NCBI RefSeq assembly: GCF_000744835.1
Contig: NZ_JQMS01000001.1
Location: forward strand, 2,294,001 to 2,358,000
Source: Flavobacterium sp. 83
Lineage (GTDB): Bacteria; Bacteroidota; Bacteroidia; Flavobacteriales; Flavobacteriaceae
Reading direction: 5' to 3'
DNA: 64,000 nt
Shown: one piece after another, positions 26,509 to 37,500 of the stretch
Layout of the letters: each line of letters begins with the position of its first letter
How positions within the stretch are numbered: position 1 is the first letter of the stretch
Program-made: the position numbers and the translations under genes
The notes under the pieces: model-generated
The model's input: the letters and a program-made list of their open reading frames with translations, nothing else
Database searches by the model: none
What the model was told of the DNA's origin: nothing

Positions 26509-27075
26509 ATGAGTAGAAATTATAAATTTCATAATCCAGAGGGTTTGTACTTTATTAGTTTTGCGGTTGTAGGTTGGTTAGATGTATTTACTCGTAATGA
26601 GTACAAAGATTTATTTCTTGAAAGTGTAGCATTTTGTCAAAAAAATAAAGGATTAGAAATTCATGCTTGGTGTATTATGAGCAATCATGTGCATTTAGTT
26701 TTTAGGAGTATAAAGGATCAGAAGCCTGAATTAATGATTGGTGATTTAAAACGGTTTACCAGTCAATCAATTGTAAAAAGTATACAAGAAAACCCAAGAG
26801 AAAGCAGAAAAGAATTCTTATTGGATTTTTTTAAAAAAGAAGCTGAAAAAAGTTCAAATGTAAAACACTATCAATTTTGGCGTCATGATAATCAACCTAT
26901 TGAGTTGTGGAGCAATGCCGTTATTCAACAAAAGATAGACTATGTACACAATAATCCTGTAGAAGGAGGCCTAGTTTATAAAGCAGAAGATTACGTTTAC
27001 AGTAGTGCCATTGATTATTCAGGTCAAAAAGGATTAATTGATGATGTAGTTGTTTTTAGAATGTTTGGTATTTAA
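26509..27075 (+). CDS. REP-associated tyrosine transposase (RAYT, Transposase_17/Y1 family)
   Basis: This 188-residue HUH nuclease of the IS200/IS605-like Y1 type has the metal-binding pair HAWCIMSNHVHLVF (HxH motif). The catalytic tyrosine is in KIDYVHNNPVEGGLV. RAYTs cleave and join single-stranded DNA at REP hairpins. Here the gene is flanked by hairpins in opposite orientation (copies 1-3 forward before it, copy 4 inverted after it), the expected arrangement of a self-contained REPtron. The N-terminal YKFHNPEGLYFISF and RYxxxxSxA-like ending are typical of the Bacteroidota branch. Intact, no frameshift. Confidence 0.92.
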   Translation: MSRNYKFHNPEGLYFISFAVVGWLDVFTRNEYKDLFLESVAFCQKNKGLEIHAWCIMSNHVHLVFRSIKDQKPELMIGDLKRFTSQSIVKSIQENPRESRKEFLLDFFKKEAEKSSNVKHYQFWRHDNQPIELWSNAVIQQKIDYVHNNPVEGGLVYKAEDYVYSSAIDYSGQKGLIDDVVVFRMFGI

Positions 27076-27081
27076 CGACAA

Positions 27082-27112
27082 CGAACCACACGAAAGGATT
27101 CGTGCGGTAGCG
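27082..27112 (-). repeat. REP hairpin copy 4 (inverted)
   Basis: CCACACGAA-AGGA-TTCGTGCGG at 27086-27107 is the exact reverse complement of the forward copies, with GTAGCG after it. It starts 10 bp after the RAYT stop. Confidence 0.85.
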
Positions 27113-27134
27113 TTGTTGATAATGACCAGATTGT

Positions 27135-27180
27135 GAAAATGTCATTATGAAAATAGTTCGTAATTCCTAGCCCTGATGGT
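27135..27180 (+). repeat. 46-bp direct repeat, copy B
   Basis: A near-identical second copy of 25641-25686. It leads into a GC-rich block with a strong hairpin. Confidence 0.7.
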
Positions 27181-27189
27181 AGCGGCATC

Positions 27190-27219
27190 CTCGTAGTCCC
27201 GAAGCGTCGGGACTACGAG
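27190..27219. repeat. 13-bp perfect hairpin in GC-rich block
   Basis: CTCGTAGTCCCGA with loop AGCG and its exact complement. It is followed by GATACAGCGGACAGCGGG. The flank between the RAYT gene and the next gene (27076-27375) has no gene beyond these repeats. Confidence 0.75.
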
Positions 27220-27375
27220 ATACAGCGGACAGCGGGAGGATTCGTTCTTGAAAACTGCAATCGTTCTGCTCCAAATTATAAACACGTCCTGAAATCTTTT
27301 TAGTAGTTTTACTGTAACACAATTTCAATACTGCACTCTTACTGTAGCATCTATTGTCATTAAACGATATACTTT

Positions 27376-28680
27376 ATGAAAAAAAATGTTTTAAGTGCCG
27401 TTGTACTTTGCTCGGCCTATATGTTGCAGGCGCAGAACATCAATAAAATTATCAAAATAAAAGACGTTACCGAGATAGAGAAAGTGCTTTCGGCAGATGA
27501 TATGCAAGGCCGCAGAGCGTTTACTCCCGGTATCGATAAGGCTTCCGCTTATATTGAGTCTGAATTTAAGAAAATAGGACTGCAAACATTTAACGGTGCG
27601 AAAGATTTCAAGCAGGAATTTTCTATGACGGAGTCTAAAAATGTTTCCTTAAATGTTTTAATCGATGGTAAAGCGATAGATAAAGACGATGTGGTTTCTT
27701 TTTCCTACCAACCACAAATGGCTATGACTGAAAAAAGTGATGTTCAGGTTGTAAAAATAAATGCCGGAGATAAATTTGGCCCGAAGTTTTACGAATATTA
27801 CCAGAGCGCTAAAAACCTGTTGGTTCTTGTGGATGCTTCTTTTAAATCCCGAATCCCAAATGTGAAACACATTCCGCAAATGACTGCTAGTCCTGGAGGA
27901 AATACGGTGGTGTTTGTTTTTGGACCAACTGAAGCGACTCAGTTTTCAATAGAAGGCATCAATACCATTACAAAAAAAGCATTGAATAACGTAGTAGGCG
28001 TTTTGAAAGGCAAAAGCAAACCCAATGAATATGTGGTGTTTTCTGGACATTACGACCATCTGGGTGTGGGTTCGCCTGCAGAAGGAGAGCAACATGATGC
28101 AACGGATTCTATTTATAATGGCGCCAATGATGATGCCGCCGGAACTACAGCCGTAATCATGCTGGCCAAATATTTCAAGAAACTTAATAATAATGAGCGT
28201 ACGATATTGTTTACCACATTTGTAGCAGAAGAAATAGGCGGTTATGGTTCTCAATATTTTTCGAAACAATTAAACCCGGATCAAGTTATGGCTATGTTTA
28301 ACTTGGAGATGATTGGAACCGAATCAAAATGGGGTAAAAATTCGGCTTATATTACTGGTTTTGAGAAATCAAATATGGGTGAAATATTGCAGAAAAATTT
28401 ACAGGGATCAGCGTTTAAATTTTATCCGGATCCTTATCCGGAACAACAATTATTCTATCGTTCCGATAACGCGACTCTGGCAAAACTGGGTGTTCCTGCA
28501 CATACGATTTCTACGTCTAAAATGGACAGCGAACCGAATTACCACAAAGCAAGTGATGAAATAGAAACTTTGGATATGGATAACATGACTGAAATTATCA
28601 AAGCTATTGCCATCAGTTCTTCTAGTATCATTAACGGAAAAGATACACCGTCAAGAGTGGATAGCAGTGCTTTGAAATAG
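27376..28680 (+). CDS. M28-family zinc peptidase with signal peptide
   Basis: This 434-residue secreted metallopeptidase has a signal peptide cut after about residue 19 (YMLQA-Q). A PA-like insert precedes the zinc domain. Metal ligands and catalytic residues are seen in FSGHYDHLGVG, YNGANDDAAGTTAVIML, TTFVAEEIGGYGSQYF (Glu-Glu) and NLEMIGTE, with YRSDNATLAKLGVPA near the end. It follows the REP-rich island and has a strong terminator downstream. Close relatives are bacterial M28 aminopeptidases that degrade extracellular peptides. Confidence 0.9.
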   Translation: MKKNVLSAVVLCSAYMLQAQNINKIIKIKDVTEIEKVLSADDMQGRRAFTPGIDKASAYIESEFKKIGLQTFNGAKDFKQEFSMTESKNVSLNVLIDGKAIDKDDVVSFSYQPQMAMTEKSDVQVVKINAGDKFGPKFYEYYQSAKNLLVLVDASFKSRIPNVKHIPQMTASPGGNTVVFVFGPTEATQFSIEGINTITKKALNNVVGVLKGKSKPNEYVVFSGHYDHLGVGSPAEGEQHDATDSIYNGANDDAAGTTAVIMLAKYFKKLNNNERTILFTTFVAEEIGGYGSQYFSKQLNPDQVMAMFNLEMIGTESKWGKNSAYITGFEKSNMGEILQKNLQGSAFKFYPDPYPEQQLFYRSDNATLAKLGVPAHTISTSKMDSEPNYHKASDEIETLDMDNMTEIIKAIAISSSSIINGKDTPSRVDSSALK

Positions 28681-28734
28681 AAAGAAGTTTATTACTGGGG
28701 CTTCAGTTCTTGATAATTGAAGTTTTTATAGTAG

Positions 28735-28787
28735 AAATGGGTACTTATTTTACAATCAGTTTTTGTAAAATAAATACCCATTTTTTT
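28735..28787 (+). terminator. terminator of the M28 peptidase gene
   Basis: A 20-bp stem with one mismatch (AAATGGGTACTTATTTTACA paired with the right arm at 28764-28783) and then seven T. Confidence 0.85.
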
Positions 28788-28901
28788 ATTTAAAATAGGT
28801 CGAATTTACTGCAATGCTACTTGGGTATTCACTTTCTTTTTTGAAAGCGATTTATTTGCCACCGATTCACTTTTTTGATTTATAAATAGTGATTTGGAAA
28901 C

Positions 28902-28932
28902 AAAAAAAGTGGTCCGTTAAGACCACCTTTTT
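28902..28932. terminator. bidirectional terminator between M28 and katG
   Basis: GTGGTC/GACCAC with loop CGTTAA, flanked by A7 on the left and T5 on the right, so it can act for katG on the minus strand and as a backup on plus. Confidence 0.75.
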
Positions 28933-28954
28933 GTATTATAATGCAAGATTGAAA

Positions 28955-31204
<2,250 letters not shown>

Positions 31205-31307
31205 CTATGCTAATTTAGCTATTTTTATTTATCAAAAATATTTTATTAATAGATAAAAACTATAACAGTAACTGCTATCCGTTATGCAATCAGCTTATGG
31301 AAATTAT

Positions 31308-31501
31308 TAAATAAACCCGTTGGGTGCAATTATTCAAAACGTCAGTTCGAGTGTTTTTTGTGGAGTAAAACGGAACAAAAAATGTATCGAGAACCGTTTT
31401 TAATAATAACTTTCTAGTTCTCGATATAATTTTCTATCGAAAATCACTCGAAATGACGAAAATTATCATCAAAAATTAATTACACCCAACGGGTTAAATA
31501 A
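31308..31501. mobile_element. 180-bp MITE with terminal inverted repeats and target duplication
   Basis: The element at 31315-31494 begins ACCCGTTGGGTGCAATTA and ends with its inverse TAATTACACCCAACGGGT (one mismatch). The direct flanks TAAATAA (31308-31314 and 31495-31501) are a perfect 7-bp target duplication. Internal inverted repeats CGTCAGTTCGAGTG/CACTCGAAATGACG and TATCGAGAAC/GTTCTCGATA let the whole element fold into one long hairpin. No coding frame is present. It is non-autonomous, and the transposase is not in the window. The rest of the katG upstream spacer is unremarkable. Confidence 0.8.
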
Positions 31502-31699
31502 AAGAAAATCGGAGTATCTGGAGATTAAAGTTAACTCTTAGGGTTTTAATAGAAAGAATGGGGTAATTTGCTCATTGTAATATATAATAGTATAAATTAG
31601 CGAGGTAAAAAAGCTCTCTAATGTTGCGTGTATATGTTAGCGGTAATTTTTTAAACCGAAGAAAAATCAAGACTTTTAATGCAATAAAAATCTTAAAAA
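31502..31699. other. AT-rich spacer ahead of the second UDG-like gene
   Basis: This 198-bp spacer has no gene, no strong hairpin and no good TAnnTTTG promoter box. Confidence 0.3.
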
Positions 31700-32365
31700 G
31701 TGGAAAAATCGATATTCGAAAAGCATCCGTCAAAATTACTAAATGAGCTTTATTCAAAAAGAAATTATCAAGGAGCAAATCCAGTTGATGCAAAAATTCT
31801 ATTTGTTGGCAGAGATCCAAATTGGGCAGTTGATGTAGAAAGTAAAGAAATGTTCAATTTCGTTTCTGAATATTTAACTGATGGAGTAACTTTTTGGAAA
31901 ACGCATAATATACATCACCCTTTTTTGCTGCCAAACTATAAAGGTGACGGAAAACGATATCATAAAATATTTTCTAAACTAAAAGTTGACAACGAAGCAT
32001 CAAGCAAAATATCATTCGTTGAACTAATTGGATTTCCAACTACAGGAATGGCGAAAACAAATAATAAAATTTTCTTAGAGTATTTAATTTCAGAAGAAAA
32101 TAGAAATCACTTAATCGAATTAGATAATTTATTAAACGACTTTGACAAAACAATATTCATCGCTTGGGGATTGATAGAAGATTTTAAATTCTTGTACAGA
32201 AAAACGGGATTATTTATAAAATTCGCCGAGTTAGATAAAAGTGAAATGAGCATAAGTGATTTAAATAAATTTGAAAATATTTATATTCATCGACATTTTT
32301 CTGATGCAATTAGTAATGCGACGCTTGAAAAAATGGAAATAAAATTAAAACAAAAATTACAATAA
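31700..32365 (+). CDS. uracil-DNA-glycosylase-fold-like protein of unknown function
   Basis: This 221-residue protein seems to start at GTG (31700); no in-frame ATG is near. The N-terminal strand and loop KILFVGRDPNWAVD resembles motif A of the UDG superfamily (G-x-D-P-x-x). Downstream YLTDGVTFWKTHNIHHPF and GDGKRYHKIF are shared with uncharacterised UDG-like proteins. FIAWGLIEDF is a likely core strand. The C-terminal IHRHFSDAIS holds the expected His and Ser of motif B. No neighbouring partner gene is seen. It is a second UDG-like protein within 6 kb, but sequence similarity to the one at 25770 is low. Activity is uncertain. Confidence 0.5.
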   Translation: MEKSIFEKHPSKLLNELYSKRNYQGANPVDAKILFVGRDPNWAVDVESKEMFNFVSEYLTDGVTFWKTHNIHHPFLLPNYKGDGKRYHKIFSKLKVDNEASSKISFVELIGFPTTGMAKTNNKIFLEYLISEENRNHLIELDNLLNDFDKTIFIAWGLIEDFKFLYRKTGLFIKFAELDKSEMSISDLNKFENIYIHRHFSDAISNATLEKMEIKLKQKLQ

Positions 32366-32497
32366 AACAGCCACTGGTTCTTGTATGCAACGAGAAACTA
32401 CTACTTACAAAAACTAAATATAGCGTTTGTAACGGGGTTCTGCTAAATTGTCTAATAGGTAAAATGTTGTTGTTTTATTTTAGAAAACCAATAGTCA

Positions 32498-33046
32498 CTA
32501 CTGCAACTCCACTTTTACATTATATTGATTTAAACTCAAAATAGTTTCGATGGATCCAAAGGTAGAAACGCTCTTTTGGTATTCTCTTTCTTTTTTCAGA
32601 GCGATTTGTTTGACACAGTTTTGAAACCGACTTACTTCTTTTAGATTCGTAAGGATTAATCCGGGAACAGGGGCATTTTTTCCGTCTTTGTCTTTGGAAA
32701 CCATTGTAAAATAGGAAGAATTGCAATGTTTTATGACTCCGGTTTGAATATTTTCAGCTTCTACACGAATACCAATAATCATCGAACTCGTTCCCACGTA
32801 ATTTACACTGGCTTTCATAGTAACGAGTTCACCTACTTCAATAGGTTTCAAGAAATTCACGGTGTCTACAGAAGCTGTTACGCAATAATTGCCGGAGAAT
32901 TTTGAAGCACAGGCAAAAGCAATTTGATCGAGCAGTGATAAAATATAACCTCCATGTATTTTGCCGCTAAAGTTAGTATGCGAAGGCAACATTAACTCAG
33001 AAATAGTGATATGAGAGGAACTTACTGTTTTGAAAGTAGTGTTCAT
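32498..33046 (-). CDS. acyl-CoA thioesterase (YciA/BACH hotdog family)
   Basis: This 182-residue protein has one hotdog domain (about 10-130). LMLPSHTNFSGKIHGGYILSLLDQIAF has the catalytic Asn and Asp arrangement of acyl-CoA thioesterases, and the C-terminal 50 residues are a helical tail common in Bacteroidota relatives. It hydrolyses acyl-CoAs in the cytoplasm. It is transcribed with the same strand as the rubredoxin gene upstream (34-bp gap), so may share its transcript, but no functional link is obvious. Confidence 0.85.
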   Translation of the reverse strand: MNTTFKTVSSSHITISELMLPSHTNFSGKIHGGYILSLLDQIAFACASKFSGNYCVTASVDTVNFLKPIEVGELVTMKASVNYVGTSSMIIGIRVEAENIQTGVIKHCNSSYFTMVSKDKDGKNAPVPGLILTNLKEVSRFQNCVKQIALKKEREYQKSVSTFGSIETILSLNQYNVKVELQ

Positions 33047-33080
33047 TTTATGAATTGTTTATGTTTGTAAAAAAGCTTTT

Positions 33081-34520
33081 TTATAGCGTGTTAAGTTTTT
33101 CTCCTGTCAAAGCTATAAAATTTATTTTAGGTGATTCGCATAAAGAACAGCAATAGTCTTCCGGTAAATCTTTAAATAAAACCCCTTTTTCAATTCCTTG
33201 AATTACATCTCCGAATTCTGAATTGTAAACCGTCAAACACTCTGGACATTGATGAATATCTTGCGCTGCTTTTTCTTTTTTGGTGGCTGTGGTAGGTACT
33301 TCAACAATTTGATTTCCTAAATCCTCAAAATATTTTCGGCTCAATTCAATCAAAATGGTTGGTAATTCCAGTTTATCTACGTCTTGGGTATGAACAATAT
33401 AGTCTTTGGTATTGGGGTCAAAATTTTTGGCATACAAAACATTGTACGTATCTCTAATTTTGATGGATTCTAAGTCTTTTGGCAGTTCATTTTTTTCAAC
33501 TACAATCGAAGTGAAATAATGTCCGTCCCTATTGTATTCTGATAAACCAAAGGTAAGTCCGTAGGTACTAATGTCGAACTGATCCAGCGTTCGAACCAGA
33601 AAAGTCTTCAGATTTAATGCCCATTCCATCGCAACCGGTAAATGCCAGTTGAGTTCCAATAAAGAATGACGCACGTTAATTCCTTTTTTTCCCAAGAATT
33701 TTTCCCAATCTAATTTTCTGTCTTTTGGTATCCCTTTTACGATAAAAGATTTCCATGGTGTGATGCATATTTTACCAATTTTGCAATCAAAACATAAATC
33801 GCACATTTCTTTCAAAAAATCTAAATCGTATAGATTGTTTCTCCAGTATAATCCCAACCAATATTGATCAATTCCCAATCGGTTCATTCCTTCATAATAC
33901 GGAAATGGATAAAACGGAATGTTCAATGGTTTGTCAATAGTTCTGTTATTAGTGTCCAAAGCATCGCTGAGCAATTGAAAAATCATATCGACAGAATCAG
34001 GTTCTTCTTCGAGTATTTTTTCAATGGCATAATATACTTCGGCTATATTCCAACTGTAAATCAGTACGGGATACATTTCCATTTTATCCCAATTAGGCAA
34101 ACGAATATATAGAAACCAATAATCTTCATGGTCCGAAGCAATAAAATTGATGTGTCCCGTAAACAAAGGAACTAATTGTTGTTTTGGATCGGTGATGTTA
34201 ACTTTTAACTTGGGTTGTTCCTTAAATTGCTCTAGAATATATAAAAACTTATTTCCGGTAAGCCAAGGTGTATTTCTGAAAATATCAGTAGAAACATAGG
34301 AAGAAACAATGTTGTTTCCACTTTTTTCATTGGGATAAACAAAATGATTCTTACCTGTTTTTTCCTTTTCAATTAGGGTAAAACCTTTAGGGAATATAAT
34401 ATCTTGTCGAGAACCAAAGGAGATAGATTCCAATCCCTGTTCTAAAGCCATGTTTACAATTCCACGTAATTCACCCGGTGAAATAACGCCTCCTTTTACT
34501 ATTAGTCTTGTCAATTCCAT
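33081..34520 (-). CDS. sirohaem-reductase-like protein fused to C-terminal rubredoxin
   Basis: This 479-residue protein is in the nitrate cluster after nasA. The N-terminal 410 residues resemble the ferredoxin-like half domains of nitrite/sulfite reductases and CobG (LTRLIVKGGVISPGELRGI, and ITPWKSFIVKGIP near residue 255). However, the paired C-x5-C and C-x3-C siroheme/4Fe-4S ligands were not found. Only a cluster CDLCFDCKIGKIC (about 240-250) is present. The C-terminal 55 residues are a rubredoxin with CPECLTVY and CCSLC, the iron site. It may be an electron donor or assembly partner for NasA or NirB. Function inferred. Confidence 0.75.
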   Translation of the reverse strand: MELTRLIVKGGVISPGELRGIVNMALEQGLESISFGSRQDIIFPKGFTLIEKEKTGKNHFVYPNEKSGNNIVSSYVSTDIFRNTPWLTGNKFLYILEQFKEQPKLKVNITDPKQQLVPLFTGHINFIASDHEDYWFLYIRLPNWDKMEMYPVLIYSWNIAEVYYAIEKILEEEPDSVDMIFQLLSDALDTNNRTIDKPLNIPFYPFPYYEGMNRLGIDQYWLGLYWRNNLYDLDFLKEMCDLCFDCKIGKICITPWKSFIVKGIPKDRKLDWEKFLGKKGINVRHSLLELNWHLPVAMEWALNLKTFLVRTLDQFDISTYGLTFGLSEYNRDGHYFTSIVVEKNELPKDLESIKIRDTYNVLYAKNFDPNTKDYIVHTQDVDKLELPTILIELSRKYFEDLGNQIVEVPTTATKKEKAAQDIHQCPECLTVYNSEFGDVIQGIEKGVLFKDLPEDYCCSLCESPKINFIALTGEKLNTL

Positions 34521-34530
34521 AATTTATATA

Positions 34531-34587
34531 GTTTCAAGTTTAAGGTTTCAAGTTTAAGGTTTCGTATTTAAACCTTAAACTTGAAAC
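34531..34587. repeat. 18-bp hairpin with tandem copy in the nasA-rubredoxin spacer
   Basis: GTTTCAAGTTTAAGGTTT occurs twice in tandem (34531-34548 and 34545-34562), followed by its exact inverse at 34570-34587. This gives an 18-bp perfect stem with a 7-base loop. It lies inside a 72-bp intercistronic gap. There is no T-run, so it looks more like an mRNA processing or stability element than a terminator. Confidence 0.75.
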
Positions 34588-34592
34588 AAAAA

Positions 34593-37500
34593 CTATTTAA
34601 TTTTTGCTAAAATTTCTTTAACTTCTGTTTTGCAACTTCCACAACCTAATCCGGCACCAGTAGTTTTGCATAATTCGGTGAAATTGGTCACGCCACTTTT
34701 TATGGCTTCTTCAATATTTCCGCTTCCTACCTGGGAGCAGGAACAAACTAATTTACCAATTACTGGTTTCGTATTCGAACTTCCTCTAAGCAAGGTATTT
34801 CTTTTGTCAGATAATTCGATTTTGCTTTCAATCATGGTTTTGAATTCGGCAAACTCATTTTTATCCCCCATCAAAATTGCACCAACTAATAAGTCGTTTT
34901 TGACGATACATTTTTTATAATATCTTTTTCCTAAATCAGCAAACACAATTTCTTCATACGAATCGTCATTGTCCGGGATTTCGATTTCTCCTATACTGCA
35001 TAAATTAATGTCTTCCAGTTTTAGGATATTCATCAAAACCGAACCTTTATAAAAACTGCTGATATCTCCGGCCATATAATTTGCCAATACATCCGCTTGT
35101 TCTTCAGCAGCCGAAGTAATTCCGAATAACTGATTGTTGAATTCGGCTATTTCACCAATGGCGAATACGTTTGGAATCGATGATTGTAAATACTGATTTA
35201 CTTTTACACCACGTCCGCAGGAAATCCCGGATTCTTTGGCTATTTCTATATTTGGAATGGTACCAATAGTATACACAATAGCATTGGCAGTGATAATTCG
35301 ACCACTTTTCAGGGCGATTTCTATTTCATTTTGATTGTCGGTTTCGAATACAGTACTGACTTCATTATCAAAATAAATTTGAATGTCACGTAGTTGTACT
35401 TCTTCAGCAAGTAATTTACTCGAAATTCTATCTAGTTGACGTTCCATTAAACGGGAAGCCCTTTGAATTATCGTGATTTTTACTTTTTTATGTTTTAAGG
35501 CTGCGGCCAATTCTAATCCTAATAATCCACCACCTACAATAACTACATGTTGCTCTTCGGGAGTTAAATTAGTATTATCCAGATAGTTTTTTAATCGGTC
35601 TGCATCTTCTTTTTTTCTGATAGTGAATCGTCCAGGCAAATGCAACTGTGCATTTTCAGGAACAAAAGGCCTACTTCCGGTTGCTAAAATTAAAGAATCA
35701 AAAGAATGGGTGATGCCATTACTATCGAGAATTATATTTTCTTTGGTGTTGATGTTGTCAATTGAAACACCGGATCTCATGGTGATATTTAACTTGCTTA
35801 AAGAATCATCTTTTATTTTCAAAAGTTGTTTCCAAGAAAGTTCCGCAGTTACATATTCCGGTAGTAAAACCCTGTTGTAGAACGGATTTTCCTCATTCGA
35901 AAAAACAATAATTTCATCGGAAGTATTGATTTCCCTGTAGTTTTGAATGAATCGGAAGGCAGCTGCTCCAGCACCTACTACGGCGATTTTTTCGAAAGGT
36001 TTTATATATTTTTCAACAGCAACAGTGGTGAATTTAAAATCAGGCTCTTTTGATACAGGATCTACAAGCGTGTTGGTTAAATTATTGGTTCTGTTCAAAT
36101 CATTTTCCAATTGTTTTCCCCAGTGCATCGGTAAGAAAACAACCCCTTCTTTAATGGTATCAGTAACTTTTGCTTTTACCCGAACAGTTCCGTTTTTACT
36201 GGTTACCACTACGATATCTCCAATATTTATAGATGCTTTGTAGGCATCAATAGGATTTATTTCAAGTACCGGGCTTGGGATATGCGTCATCAATCTGGAT
36301 ACTTTACCAGTTTTAGTCATCGTATGCCATTGGTCACGAATACGTCCTGTAGTTAAGATAAACGGAAACTCATTATTAGGTTGTTGTGATGTATTTTCAA
36401 TAGCCGTTGGGATATTAAAAATAGCTTTTTGTGAAGGCGTGTAGAATTTTTTATCAGTAAACAAACGAGGTGTTCCAGGATGTCCATAATCAGGTACGGG
36501 CCATTGAAAAGTACCTTCGTTTTTTAGACGATTGTAATTTAAAAAGGAAATATCAATGTTTGTATCTTTTGTCATTAGACAATGTTCCTTATAAATATCT
36601 TCAGTGCTGTTGAAATTGAATCCGGTAAAATTCATTTTTTTAGCAAAACGAGTCAGAATTTCCACGTCAGGTAATGCTTCCCCTGGTGCATTGATGCCTT
36701 TTGGCAAATAAGAAATTCGTCTTTCAGAATTGGTCATTGTTCCTTCTTTCTCTAACCAACCTGCTGCCGGCAATAATAAATCGGCAAATTTTGATGTATC
36801 AGCGTTATGAGAAATATCCTGAACCACTACAAATTTGGCATTTGCCAATGCTTTTTCGACTCTGCGAGAATCGGGTAAACTCACTAACGGATTGGTACAA
36901 ATAACCCAAATCGCTTTCATTTTTCCAGATTCTAAAGCTTCAAACATCTCTGTTGCCGTTAATCCCGGTTTTTCAGAAATCCCATCAACTCCCCAGAAAT
37001 CAGCAACTTCTTTACGATGTATGGGATTATTGAGTTCTTTATGAACAGCAAGTAAATTAGCCATTCCGCCTACTTCACGGCCGCCCATTGCGTTTGGTTG
37101 TCCAGTCAATGAAAATGGTCCGGATCCTGGTTTTCCTATATGTCCGGTTAGTAAAGAAAGGTTGAGTAATGCGGTATTTTTGTCTACGCCAATAGCGCTT
37201 TGATTTAGTCCCATTGCCCAAAGCGAAAGAAATCCTTTGGCTTTACCAATGATGTCAGCAGCTAATTTGATGTCATTCAAGGGGACGCCACAAAGTTTCG
37301 CAGCTTTTTCTAAAGAGCTGGAAAGAACAAGGTCTTTATATAATTTGAAATTTTCAGTATGGTTTTTAATAAAATCATTGTCGGCATATCCTTTTTCGAT
37401 TAGCCTTTTAGCCAAAGCATGGTATAAAATAATATCTGTGCCCGGAATGATTTGTAAATGTAAATCGGCAGCTAAGGCTGAATCCGTCTTACGAGGATCA

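Noticed and set aside
20573..27075. Prophage or plasmid remnant
   Set aside because: No integrase, att-site tRNA, capsid, tail or replication genes were seen. Only the RAYT and repeats mark mobility.
25604..27112. Repeated CCGCACGAA-type units as a CRISPR array
   Set aside because: Only four copies, at irregular distances with genes between them, in both orientations, and each a hairpin. This is a REP arrangement, not a CRISPR.
31700..32365. Pseudogene because of the missing ATG
   Set aside because: GTG at 31700 gives a full-length frame with conserved motifs throughout and no frameshift.
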